NCBI RefSeq assembly: GCF_900113525.1
Contig: NZ_FOPP01000007.1
Location: forward strand, 186,001-250,000
Length of the DNA: 64,000 nt
DNA from: Pedobacter insulae
GTDB lineage: Bacteria; Bacteroidota; Bacteroidia; Sphingobacteriales; Sphingobacteriaceae
Direction: 5' to 3'
Shown: positions 16,587 to 24,665 of the stretch, one piece after another
Numbering within the stretch: position 1 is the stretch's first letter
How the letters are laid out: each line of letters starts with the position of its first letter
Notes under the pieces: model-generated
What the model saw: the letters and a program-made list of their open reading frames with translations, nothing else
Database searches by the model: none
Told to the model about the DNA's origin: nothing
Program-made: the position numbers and the translations under genes

Positions 16587-18758
16587 TTATTGAGGGTTTA
16601 CGCCCATTTCCTTTAAGAGAAAATCTGCATGGTCTATTTTTGATGCAGCCCATAATACATATCTGATGTCTACACCAATAGATCGGCTGTAGCTTTCATT
16701 CCATGCGTAGTCGTTAATGGTAGCTCCATAGGCGCGATCGAAATTTACACCTATTAATTCACCATTGGCATTCATAATCGGTGATCCGGAGTTACCACCA
16801 GTCGTATCCATGTTATATAAAAATGCGACTGGTACATCATTCAGTTCTTTTTTTGCAAACGAGCCAAAATCTTTGGCTTCCCAAAGTGATTTAATTTGTG
16901 AAGGGTAGTTGAAATCCGGATTATTTGATGAGCCTTTTTCAATAATGCCTTTGACTGTTGTATATGGCGCCATAAAGTTTGCGTCGGCAGGCGAGTAGCC
17001 CCGCACGTAACCGTAGGTTAATCTCAATGTGCTGTTTGCATCTGGAATGAAATCTTTTCTTAAAAACTTCTCTTTTACATTTACGTAGTCGGCCATGAGC
17101 TTATTTAAGACCCCTTCTCTTCGGTCTTTCTCAGGTTTTAGTTCATTCATTTGCCTTGCAATGTCCTTTTCAAACAAAAGCAGTCCGTCATTGTATTCTG
17201 CGATAGTTTTAATAGATTTTAAGATTGTATTCAGCACATACGATTGATCTTTAAGTTGGCTTAAGCCAAGTGTTTCTCTTATAAAATCGTTGATCATAGA
17301 TTCGCTGCTTGATCCTTTATTGATTACTTTATTCACCGCTTTTACACGTTGATTTGAGGGCAAACGAGCGGCATCAGTCATCATTTTTTTCAAGATTTTG
17401 CCATCTACTTCGATATCGAAAGCATTGTAGATGCTATTGAGGTTTGATTTGAAAGAACCTATATTAGCTTTGAAATATGCCTCTTTCTGTGCCATTGGTT
17501 GTGATTCAAGTGCAGCTTTAAAATTGTTCAACTGTTTTGCGATATTGAGTAAGCTGGTCGAATTATAGATTTGTGTCATCCAAAGATCTCTATAAGCATC
17601 TCCATTAATTTGCTGGTACAATTGATCTATATTGTTCATTAGGTCGCCGTATTTAGCCTTCAAATCTACATTATCATTGATGAATTGCGCTAGTGCAGCG
17701 TCCTCTTGCTGTTTTTGGTTGACCAAGCCAATATTTTTGAGGCCATTTAGTTTGCCGCGGTAGTTTTTCATCACATTGGCATTCTTTTTTATTCTTGTCG
17801 ATAACTTCAGCTCGATGTTTTTATCTCTTTTCCCAATTGTTTCCATAGTTGTATTTTGGAAATCAAATAGCTCTGATGTATAGGGCAGTAGATACTTTTC
17901 TTGGTAATTGATAAATGCAGCTGGGCGATGACGGAAGGTTTTACCGGGATAACCTAATATAAATACAAAGTCTTCTTCATTCGTTCCGCTTGGATTTACT
18001 TTTAAGAACTTTTTTGGAGTATAAGGTATATTATCCTTTGAATATTTCGCTGGAGACCCATCCTTGGCCACGTAAGCACGCATAAACGAATAGTCTCCTG
18101 TATGCCGAGGCCATACCCAATTATCGGTTTCACCACCGAACTCGCCTATTTTTCGATTAGGAACATAAACCAGTCTCACATCGAGGATTGTTTTATACCT
18201 AAACAAGACATAGGTTTTACCGATAAACATTTCGGATACCTCAGCTTTGATTGTTGGATCTTTTTTTTCAGCTTCTATTACAATGTTCTTCATTGCGTTA
18301 TTGATTATCTGAAGGCGAGATGAGGGATCGTTGATATTGGTTGCAGCGCCTAGTACTTGCTCAGATACATCTTCATAACTATCTGTAATACGACAGGTTA
18401 ATTCTTTAGCTTCAAGTTCTTGTTCACGAGTTCTGGCTACAAAACCATTGTTTAAATAATCATTTTCTGGAGTGCTCGCTAATTGGACCGCACTAAAAGC
18501 ACAATGGTGGTTGGTGATGATCAGGCCTTCGTTAGATACGAAAGAGCCTGTACATCCGCCTACTTTAACAAGTGCGTCTACCAGGCTAACTCCATTTGGG
18601 TTGTAAACTTCTTTTTGATCAATTTTGAGTCCTGCTTTTTTAAGGTCTAACTTATGTATCTCACTAAGTGGAAACATTCCCTCTTCAGGTATGCGGGAGC
18701 TAAATTGAATTATTCCTGAACATAATAATAAAGTAATTATTGCAATTTTCTTATTCAT
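16587..18758 (-). CDS. S46 dipeptidyl-peptidase, DPP11-like
   Basis: The 723-aa exported serine peptidase releases dipeptides from peptide N-termini in the periplasm. After a signal peptide it shows the catalytic His in LIITNHHCAF, Asp in GGETDNWVWPRHTGD and Ser657 in TTGGNSGSPI. Exactly 18 residues after the Ser stands Arg675 (NFDRAYG). In S46 enzymes the equivalent position (Arg673 in the P. gingivalis enzyme) separates DPP11, specific for Asp/Glu at P1, from DPP7, which has Gly. The long helical cap (residues ~280-580) is present. It is divergent from the msrC-like gene. Confidence 0.93.
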   Translation of the reverse strand: MNKKIAIITLLLCSGIIQFSSRIPEEGMFPLSEIHKLDLKKAGLKIDQKEVYNPNGVSLVDALVKVGGCTGSFVSNEGLIITNHHCAFSAVQLASTPENDYLNNGFVARTREQELEAKELTCRITDSYEDVSEQVLGAATNINDPSSRLQIINNAMKNIVIEAEKKDPTIKAEVSEMFIGKTYVLFRYKTILDVRLVYVPNRKIGEFGGETDNWVWPRHTGDYSFMRAYVAKDGSPAKYSKDNIPYTPKKFLKVNPSGTNEEDFVFILGYPGKTFRHRPAAFINYQEKYLLPYTSELFDFQNTTMETIGKRDKNIELKLSTRIKKNANVMKNYRGKLNGLKNIGLVNQKQQEDAALAQFINDNVDLKAKYGDLMNNIDQLYQQINGDAYRDLWMTQIYNSTSLLNIAKQLNNFKAALESQPMAQKEAYFKANIGSFKSNLNSIYNAFDIEVDGKILKKMMTDAARLPSNQRVKAVNKVINKGSSSESMINDFIRETLGLSQLKDQSYVLNTILKSIKTIAEYNDGLLLFEKDIARQMNELKPEKDRREGVLNKLMADYVNVKEKFLRKDFIPDANSTLRLTYGYVRGYSPADANFMAPYTTVKGIIEKGSSNNPDFNYPSQIKSLWEAKDFGSFAKKELNDVPVAFLYNMDTTGGNSGSPIMNANGELIGVNFDRAYGATINDYAWNESYSRSIGVDIRYVLWAASKIDHADFLLKEMGVNPQ

Positions 18759-18780
18759 ATTGTGTTATATGTGTGAGCTA

Positions 18781-18788
18781 CAAAGCTA
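18781..18788 (-). promoter_or_regulatory. -7 element of the S46 peptidase gene
   Basis: TAGCTTTG on the minus strand matches TAnnTTTG, 22 nt before the ATG. The -33 position reads CTT rather than TTG. Confidence 0.55.
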
Positions 18789-18817
18789 ATAATTTTGTTT
18801 TTAACTCGAAGTGGATG

Positions 18818-18848
18818 TTGATTTGCGATGATTTAAGACGTATATTTG
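18818..18848 (+). promoter_or_regulatory. promoter of the fRMsr-glycosylase operon
   Basis: TTG at 18818-18820, a 20-nt spacer and TATATTTG at 18841-18848 match the Bacteroidota consensus fully. The predicted start lies near 18854, about 22 nt before the ATG. Confidence 0.8.
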
Positions 18849-18875
18849 AGAGTTTAAACGTTAGCTAAACATTTT

Positions 18876-19352
18876 ATGGCCGAAGATTTAACGATTGCCA
18901 AAACTGGCACCAAAGAAGAACAATATTTATCATTAATTCCGCAAATAGAGGCGCTCCTGTATGGAGAGACAGACTTGATTGCAAATTTAGCCAACGTTTG
19001 TGCGGCTTTAAAGGAACAGTTTAATTGGTTTTGGGTTGGTTTCTATTTGGTTAAAAGTGATGAGCTGGTATTGGGCCCGTTCCAAGGGCCTGTTGCGTGT
19101 ACACGTATAAAGAAGGGTAAGGGTGTTTGCGGTGCAAGCTGGGCTCAGGGCGAGACGATCATTGTTCAAGATGTGGATGCCTTTCCGGGACATATCGCCT
19201 GTGCATCGGCTTCAAAATCTGAAATTGTTTTACCACTGTTTCAAGCGGGAACCATCATTGGTGTTTTAGATGTTGATAGTGAATATCTTGCTCATTTTGA
19301 TGAAATTGATTCTGTTTACTTAAATAAAATAATTAGTCTTTTAAATGCCTAA
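18876..19352 (+). CDS. msrC: free methionine-(R)-sulfoxide reductase (GAF domain)
   Basis: The 158-aa GAF-domain enzyme reduces free Met-R-sulfoxide. Its three conserved cysteines are C75 (PVACTRI), C85 (GVCGASW) and C109 (HIACASAS). Their spacing of 10 and 24 equals that of the E. coli enzyme (84/94/118). FWVGFYLV and VLDVDSEYL are further family marks. It overlaps the DNA glycosylase by 8 nt, forming a small oxidative/alkylation repair unit. Confidence 0.94.
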   Translation: MAEDLTIAKTGTKEEQYLSLIPQIEALLYGETDLIANLANVCAALKEQFNWFWVGFYLVKSDELVLGPFQGPVACTRIKKGKGVCGASWAQGETIIVQDVDAFPGHIACASASKSEIVLPLFQAGTIIGVLDVDSEYLAHFDEIDSVYLNKIISLLNA

Positions 19353-19950
19353 ATTACTTTATTCATTTTATCAGCGAGACGATGTAGTTGGTTTAGCTGT
19401 TGAACTTTTGGGTAAGCAGCTTTTTACTTTTATTGACGGTAAGTTAACCAGCGGTATAATTGTTGAAACCGAAGCCTATAATGGGATAAGTGATAAGGCT
19501 TCTCATGCTTACGGAGATCGCTTTACGCCCCGAACAGCTACGATGTATGAAGCTGGGGGAATAACTTATGTTTACTTGTGTTACGGTATTCACCACTTGT
19601 TAAATGTAGTGACGGCGCCAAAAGGAACTCCACAAGCGGTATTAATTCGTGCTGTTGAGCCTTTAGAGGGCGTACCGGCAATGTTGGAGCGAAGAGATAT
19701 GAGCAGGTTAGCTCCTAGAATTACTGCTGGACCAGGATCTGTGGCCAAAGCTTTTGGAATAGATAAAAAGTTAAATGCTAAAGATCTACTAGGAGAAGAG
19801 ATTTGGATCGAAGACAATGGATTGAAGATAGAACCATCGAAAATTGTTGCTTCACCCAGAGTTGGTGTGGATTATGCGGGCGACCATGCGTTATTGCCGT
19901 GGCGATTTTATGTAAAGGGAAATCCTTACGTAAGTAAACCAAACTCTTAA
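19345..19950 (+). CDS. 3-methyladenine DNA glycosylase (AAG/MPG family)
   Basis: The 201-aa base-excision enzyme removes alkylated purines. Family motifs are VETEAYNGISDKASHAYGD (with the catalytic-region Glu), MYEAGGITYVYLCYGIHHLLN and ITAGPGSVAKAFGID. The length is standard for bacterial members. It is co-translated with the preceding methionine sulfoxide reductase through an 8-nt overlap. Confidence 0.93.
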   Translation: MPKLLYSFYQRDDVVGLAVELLGKQLFTFIDGKLTSGIIVETEAYNGISDKASHAYGDRFTPRTATMYEAGGITYVYLCYGIHHLLNVVTAPKGTPQAVLIRAVEPLEGVPAMLERRDMSRLAPRITAGPGSVAKAFGIDKKLNAKDLLGEEIWIEDNGLKIEPSKIVASPRVGVDYAGDHALLPWRFYVKGNPYVSKPNS

Positions 19951-20002
19951 TCAATAACCGTGTATTACTAGTCTGCTCATAATTTTTTGCTAATATTGCC
20001 GG

Positions 20003-21289
20003 ATGAAGTTTGAAAACAATCTACTTTTTTCTCAAAACCTGGACCTTGCGGATCCTTTACGCACTATGCGGGATGATTATCTTTTTCCCGTTTTGAACAA
20101 TAAGCCTTTTATATATTTATGTGGTAACTCGTTAGGGCTTCAACCTAAAGTAGCAAAAGAGGTATTGGATGTTCAGTTGAACAACTGGCAGAACCTAGCC
20201 GTTGAAGGATGGTTTGAGGGCAATTCACCTTGGATGTTCTATCATAAGGAACTTAAAAAACTAATGGCTCCGCTCGTTGGGGCTAAAGTAGCAGAGGTAT
20301 GCCCCATGAATACTTTAACTGTTAATTTGCATCTTTTAATGGTAAGTTTCTATCAGCCGAATGATAAGAGATTTAAGATAATCATGGAGGCGGGGGCATT
20401 TCCGTCAGATCAATATGCTATAGAAAGTCAGGTTCGTTTTCACGGTTACGACCCTAAAGAAGCTATTATAGAAGTTAAGCCGAGAGATGGGGAATATATT
20501 TTACGCACAGAGGATATACTGCAGGTTATTGAAGCAAAGGGTGATGAGATTGCTTTAGTGCTCTTTGGCGGGGTGAATTATTTTACCGGTCAGTGGTTCG
20601 ATATGCCGGCAATTACCAAAGCTGGGCATAAAGCAGGAGCTTTAGTAGGCTTTGATTTAGCTCACGCAGCCGGAAATGTACCTTTGTCCTTACATGACTG
20701 GGATGTTGATTTTGCTTGTTGGTGTTCTTATAAATACCAAAATGCGGGCCCTGGCGGCATTGCGGGGATTTTTGTGCATGAGAAGCATTTCAATGACGCT
20801 TCTTTGAATCGCTTTGCGGGCTGGTGGGGATACAATGAAAGCAACCGTTTTAAGATGGAAAAAGGCTTTGTTCCGGAGTTGGGTGCAGATGGCTGGCAGG
20901 TTAGTTGTACACAGGTAATGCCAATGGCTTTGTATCATGCATCCTTACAGCTTTTTGATAAGGTGGGCTATTTAACGTCATTAAGAGAGAAAAGTAAAAC
21001 TTTAACTGAATATCTATTTTATGTTATAGATGAGGTTAATACCAATATAGGATACGAGCAATTTAAGATCATTACTCCTCGTGGGCAAGCAGATAGAGGT
21101 GCGCAAGTTTCTATCATTGCGAAGAGCCATGGGAAGGAATTTTTCGATAAGTTGGTAGAAAACCATGTTTTGGGCGATTGGCGGGAGCCGAATGTAATTC
21201 GTTTAAGTCCAGTGCCTATGTATAATAGTTTTGAAGATGTTTACAGAACGGGAGCATTGTTATTATCGCTTAGTAAATCAATTTTATGA
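20003..21289 (+). CDS. kynU: kynureninase
   Basis: The 428-aa PLP enzyme cleaves kynurenine or 3-hydroxykynurenine to (hydroxy)anthranilate and alanine. Visible marks are YLCGNSLGLQPK near the N-terminus, VGFDLAHAAGN (Asp for the pyridine N) and CSYKYQNAGPGGIAG with the PLP lysine. No other kynurenine-pathway gene is in the window, so it may serve tryptophan breakdown together with genes elsewhere. A -7-like TAATATTG ends 4 nt before the ATG. The stop overlaps the bestrophin start by ATGA. Confidence 0.94.
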   Translation: MKFENNLLFSQNLDLADPLRTMRDDYLFPVLNNKPFIYLCGNSLGLQPKVAKEVLDVQLNNWQNLAVEGWFEGNSPWMFYHKELKKLMAPLVGAKVAEVCPMNTLTVNLHLLMVSFYQPNDKRFKIIMEAGAFPSDQYAIESQVRFHGYDPKEAIIEVKPRDGEYILRTEDILQVIEAKGDEIALVLFGGVNYFTGQWFDMPAITKAGHKAGALVGFDLAHAAGNVPLSLHDWDVDFACWCSYKYQNAGPGGIAGIFVHEKHFNDASLNRFAGWWGYNESNRFKMEKGFVPELGADGWQVSCTQVMPMALYHASLQLFDKVGYLTSLREKSKTLTEYLFYVIDEVNTNIGYEQFKIITPRGQADRGAQVSIIAKSHGKEFFDKLVENHVLGDWREPNVIRLSPVPMYNSFEDVYRTGALLLSLSKSIL

Positions 21290-22146
21290 TACATTATAAT
21301 CCAAAGGACTGGATAAGTTTTATTTTTCATGTTCATAAAGCGGATACGTTTCGCAAATTGTGGCCATTGATGTTAAGCGTCTCCATTTTTTCTGGGGGGA
21401 TAGCTTACTTGGAACTTAATCATTTGAAGCTGGCCGAAACCACTTATATTAAAAATATTGGAATGATGCATAGCTTATTGGGGTTTGTAATTTCAATGCT
21501 GCTGGTGTTTAGGACCAATACTTCTTATGATAGGTGGTGGGATGGAAGGAAGCTCTTAGGTGGTTTAACCAACGTAAGCCGGAATTTAGCACTCAAAATT
21601 AAAGCCCTTGATTTAGATAAAGATGAGGTATCGTTCTTTAAATACGCAATTCCCAAATTTGCATTTGCTTTAAAAGAACATTTGAGAGAGCGGCAATATT
21701 TTGGCAAGGACAGCTTTTTAATTCAAATTGATGGGGGGAAGCATATTCCGAACCAGGTAGCTTCGAGTTTAATGAATAGAATTTATACACTGCAAAAAAG
21801 TAATATTATTTCTCAGGAGCAGCTTATTATTTTAAGCTCCGATGTAAGTCAGTTCACCGACATATGTGGGGGGTGTGAGCGTATTAAGAACACACCTATT
21901 CCATACTCCTATAGCGCTTTTATCAAAAAATTCATTTTTATTTATGTGATTACCTTGCCATTTGGGTGGGTATTTAGTTTGGGTTATTTTGTGGTGCCAA
22001 TTGTGCCATTCATTTTGTATGTCCTTGCCAGTCTGGAGTTGATTGCTGAAGAGATTGAAAATCCTTTTGGGAGTGATGCGAATGACTTGCCTGTGGATGA
22101 GATTTCGACCAATATAGAAAAGCATGTTGGAGAGATTCTTAATTAG
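21286..22146 (+). CDS. bestrophin-family (UPF0187) anion channel
   Basis: The 286-aa membrane protein belongs to the bacterial bestrophin/YneE family, pentameric anion channels of the inner membrane. Marks are the early hydrophobic helix (LMLSVSIFSGGIAYLEL), LLGFVISMLLVFRTNTSYDRWWDGRKLLG with the highly conserved SYDRWWEGR-like motif, and the late IPYSYSAFIKKFIFIYVITLPFG. It is translationally coupled to kynU (ATGA), which is unusual company; a metabolic link is not proven. Confidence 0.9.
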   Translation: MIHYNPKDWISFIFHVHKADTFRKLWPLMLSVSIFSGGIAYLELNHLKLAETTYIKNIGMMHSLLGFVISMLLVFRTNTSYDRWWDGRKLLGGLTNVSRNLALKIKALDLDKDEVSFFKYAIPKFAFALKEHLRERQYFGKDSFLIQIDGGKHIPNQVASSLMNRIYTLQKSNIISQEQLIILSSDVSQFTDICGGCERIKNTPIPYSYSAFIKKFIFIYVITLPFGWVFSLGYFVVPIVPFILYVLASLELIAEEIENPFGSDANDLPVDEISTNIEKHVGEILN

Positions 22147-22170
22147 GTTGAAAAAAGCTTATTGCGCTTT

Positions 22171-23073
22171 ATGTTAAAGATTGCCTACCATCCAATATTT
22201 TCACATCCCTTGCCGGAGGGGCATCGTTTTCCGATGGTTAAATATGAACTGATACCCGAACAATTATTGCATGAGGGTATGATAGCTGATGCTAACCTGT
22301 TTGCTCCAGAGATTTTGACGGAGGAAAATATCCTTACTACCCACGCAGCAGATTATTGGATAGACTTAAAGAATTTAACATTGGGTGCTAGGGAACAACG
22401 ACGTATTGGGTTTCCATTAACATCATTATTAGTTGAAAGAGAGCTTAGGATAGCGAAAGGCACTATAGATGGTGCTTTATTTGCCATGAAGTATGGAGTT
22501 GCGTTTAATGTAGCTGGTGGAACCCACCATGCCGGTCGCCATTGGGGCGAAGGTTTTTGCTTGCTAAATGATCAAGCTATTGCGGCTAACTATTTACTTA
22601 ATAATAACTTAGCTAAACGTATTTTAATCATTGATTTAGATGTTCATCAGGGAAATGGAACTGCTCAGATTTTTGAAGGGGAATCAAGGGTGTTTACTTT
22701 TTCAATGCATGGCGCCGATAATTTTCCCTTTCGTAAGGAGCAGTCTGACTTAGATATTGCCTTGCCTAACGGAAGCGGTGATGAAGTTTTTTTAAACAAG
22801 TTAACTGATGCTTTAGCTTCGGTGTTCGATAAGCATCGGCCTGATTTTGTTTTCTATTTGTCGGGCGTTGACGTTTTGGATACGGATAAACTGGGTAAAT
22901 TGGCTTTAACTAAGAAGGGGTGCAAAAAGCGCGACCAATTGGTTTTTGAAGTATGTATCAATCACCAAGTACCTGTTCAGGTGAGCATGGGTGGGGGTTA
23001 CTCGGCAAATATAAATACCATTGTAGATGCTCATTGCAATACTTTTAGGACTGCGGTTGACCTTTATTTTTAA
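22171..23073 (+). CDS. histone deacetylase-fold hydrolase (AcuC/class II-like)
   Basis: The 300-aa zinc amidohydrolase has the arginase/deacetylase fold: GGTHHAGRHWGEGFC (catalytic His pair), ILIIDLDVHQGNGTA (Asp and His zinc ligands) and YLSGVDVLDTDKLG. I start at the ATG at 22171; a TTG at 22162 would add three residues. Bacterial members deacetylate small molecules such as polyamines or acetyl-lysine proteins; the substrate is not deducible. It follows the bestrophin gene by 24 nt. Confidence 0.9.
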   Translation: MLKIAYHPIFSHPLPEGHRFPMVKYELIPEQLLHEGMIADANLFAPEILTEENILTTHAADYWIDLKNLTLGAREQRRIGFPLTSLLVERELRIAKGTIDGALFAMKYGVAFNVAGGTHHAGRHWGEGFCLLNDQAIAANYLLNNNLAKRILIIDLDVHQGNGTAQIFEGESRVFTFSMHGADNFPFRKEQSDLDIALPNGSGDEVFLNKLTDALASVFDKHRPDFVFYLSGVDVLDTDKLGKLALTKKGCKKRDQLVFEVCINHQVPVQVSMGGGYSANINTIVDAHCNTFRTAVDLYF

Positions 23074-23087
23074 TCATTAAATTCTCT

Positions 23088-23095
23088 TACCTTCG
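23088..23095 (+). promoter_or_regulatory. -7-like element of truC
   Basis: TACCTTCG (consensus TAnnTTTG with one change) ends 3 nt before the truC ATG, which suggests a leaderless mRNA. Evidence is the -7 box only. Confidence 0.4.
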
Positions 23096-23098
23096 CAA

Positions 23099-23782
23099 AT
23101 GCTGGAAATTATCTATCAAGACGACCATTTAATTGCGATTAATAAACCTCATGGTTTATTGGTACACCGGTCGAAAATAGCCAATGACGCTACTGAATTT
23201 GCTTTGCAAATGCTCCGCGATCAAATTGGGAGACAGGTTAGTCCCGTACATCGTTTGGATCGAAAAACAAGTGGTGTTTTATTATTTGCTTTTGAAAAAG
23301 ATGTAGAAATAGCTATGCATAAGCAGTTTCAAGAAGGCTTGGTTGCTAAAAAGTATCTTGCGATTTTGCGTGGATATGCTCCCGAACAAATGGATATTGA
23401 TTATCCTTTAGCAAAAGAGAATGGAAATATGCAAGAAGCTTTTACTTCATTTATAAGTTTACAGCGGGCTGAAATTGCTGTTCCTTTTGGCAAGCATGAA
23501 ACTTCTCGTTATACCTTGATAGAAGCATGTCCTAAAACTGGAAGGATGCATCAATTGAGGAGACATTTTGCACATATATTTCATCCCATTATAGGTGATA
23601 GAAAACACGGTTGCAATAAGCAGAATAAATTTTTTAAGGAGCAATTTGACATGACTACCATGTTGCTTCATGCTACTGAAATTGCTTTTAAACATCCAGT
23701 TAGCGGTGTCGACGTGAAGTTAAACGCGAAGATACAAACTGAGTTCAAGAAAGTGATGGAGTTAATGAGTTTTAACCTCTAG
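23099..23782 (+). CDS. truC: tRNA pseudouridine(65) synthase-like RluA-family enzyme
   Basis: The 227-aa single-domain pseudouridine synthase shows the catalytic-Asp motif HRLDRKTSGVLLFA, LLVHRS near the start and TGRMHQLRRHFAH. Absence of an S4 domain, the small size and the DYPLAKE-type segment favour TruC over RluA/RluD. Start at ATG 23099 gives MLEIIYQDDHLIAINKP, the usual N-terminus. Confidence 0.88.
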   Translation: MLEIIYQDDHLIAINKPHGLLVHRSKIANDATEFALQMLRDQIGRQVSPVHRLDRKTSGVLLFAFEKDVEIAMHKQFQEGLVAKKYLAILRGYAPEQMDIDYPLAKENGNMQEAFTSFISLQRAEIAVPFGKHETSRYTLIEACPKTGRMHQLRRHFAHIFHPIIGDRKHGCNKQNKFFKEQFDMTTMLLHATEIAFKHPVSGVDVKLNAKIQTEFKKVMELMSFNL

Positions 23783-23785
23783 CAT

Positions 23786-23793
23786 TATATTTG
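23786..23793 (+). promoter_or_regulatory. -7 element of the 23808 lipoprotein gene
   Basis: TATATTTG fits TAnnTTTG exactly, 14 nt before the ATG. The -33 region lies in the end of truC and has no TTG at the right place. Confidence 0.5.
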
Positions 23794-23807
23794 ATAAGAC
23801 AAGTTTT

Positions 23808-24554
23808 ATGGATAAATTTTTGCGTTTTGTACCAATTGTGCCGTTAGCCTTATTAGCAGGTTGTTCTTCTATTTATATGCCTAGCGTTCCAAATACGCCT
23901 ATGCTAACTACCCAAGGTGAGATAGGTGCTGGGGCACATATTTCATTAAAGGGAAATTTCAATTTTAATTCGGCTTATGCGGTCAGCAATCATTTTGCGG
24001 TAATGGCAAACGGTGCCTCTATGAACAATGAAAGGCATAAAAAAGACGTAAAAAATAAAATGATCGAATTCGGCGCAGGCTATTTTGACACCTTTGGTCC
24101 TGATAACAACCGAATATTAGAAATTTATGGAGGTTTTGGAAGCGGGAAGAATGAACGGCTTTTTAGAGAGTTTGATGATAATGAGTTGCTGATTGGCACT
24201 GATTTTCAGAAATCCAAATATGATAAGAAGTTTATTCAAGTAAATTATAGCTCTAAAAAGAAAGATAATCTACATTTGTTCGGTACCGATTTTGGTTTAA
24301 ATTTTGGTACGGCATTAAGAATGAGTTTTGTAAAAACCAATGATTTTTATAGAAATGGTATTTTACAGGCTAATGAAGATAATATCTTTATTGAACCAGT
24401 ATTCTTTACAAGGATGATATTGAGTGATGAAGTACAGTTGCAGTATACCACAGGAAGCAACTTCGGTTTAAAAGATCGTAAATTTTTAAATGCTGGCCAT
24501 TCTGTGTTTAGTGTTGGGGTAGTGGTAAATTTGGGTAGAGCGCCGAAGAAATAG
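23808..24554 (+). CDS. outer-membrane-type lipoprotein of unknown function
   Basis: The 248-aa protein has a lipoprotein signal with lipobox LLAGC (Cys ~19). The mature part alternates polar and hydrophobic residues in strand-like stretches (GEIGAGAHISLKGNFNFNSAYAVS, FGLNFGTALRMSFV, SVGVVVNLG at the end), suggesting a small barrel or lipocalin-like sheet. I recognise no named family. It has its own -7 box and is followed by an 11-bp tandem repeat. Confidence 0.6.
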   Translation: MDKFLRFVPIVPLALLAGCSSIYMPSVPNTPMLTTQGEIGAGAHISLKGNFNFNSAYAVSNHFAVMANGASMNNERHKKDVKNKMIEFGAGYFDTFGPDNNRILEIYGGFGSGKNERLFREFDDNELLIGTDFQKSKYDKKFIQVNYSSKKKDNLHLFGTDFGLNFGTALRMSFVKTNDFYRNGILQANEDNIFIEPVFFTRMILSDEVQLQYTTGSNFGLKDRKFLNAGHSVFSVGVVVNLGRAPKK

Positions 24555-24575
24555 TAATGTTCGCCGAGTTGTAGC

Positions 24576-24630
24576 TAAGTAGTAGGTAAGTAGTAAGTAA
24601 GTAGTAGGTAAGTACAAGGTAAGTGGTTGG
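24576..24630 (+). repeat. 11-bp tandem repeat, five copies
   Basis: Five head-to-tail units: TAAGTAGTAGG, TAAGTAGTAAG, TAAGTAGTAGG, TAAGTACAAGG, TAAGTGGTTGG. The first three are nearly identical and the last two decay. The array lies between the 23808 gene and the dinB promoter. Such an array can vary in copy number by slippage. Confidence 0.9.
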
Positions 24631-24653
24631 TTCGTGAAATCGTTGTAATATTG

Positions 24654-24661
24654 TAAATTTG
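24654..24661 (+). promoter_or_regulatory. -7 element of dinB
   Basis: TAAATTTG matches TAnnTTTG and ends 4 nt before the dinB ATG at 24666. No LexA-type box is evident around it. Confidence 0.5.
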
Positions 24662-24665
24662 TTAG

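Noticed and set aside
24576..24630. Possible CRISPR array
   Set aside because: The repeats are 11 bp, directly adjacent and without spacers, and no cas gene is near.
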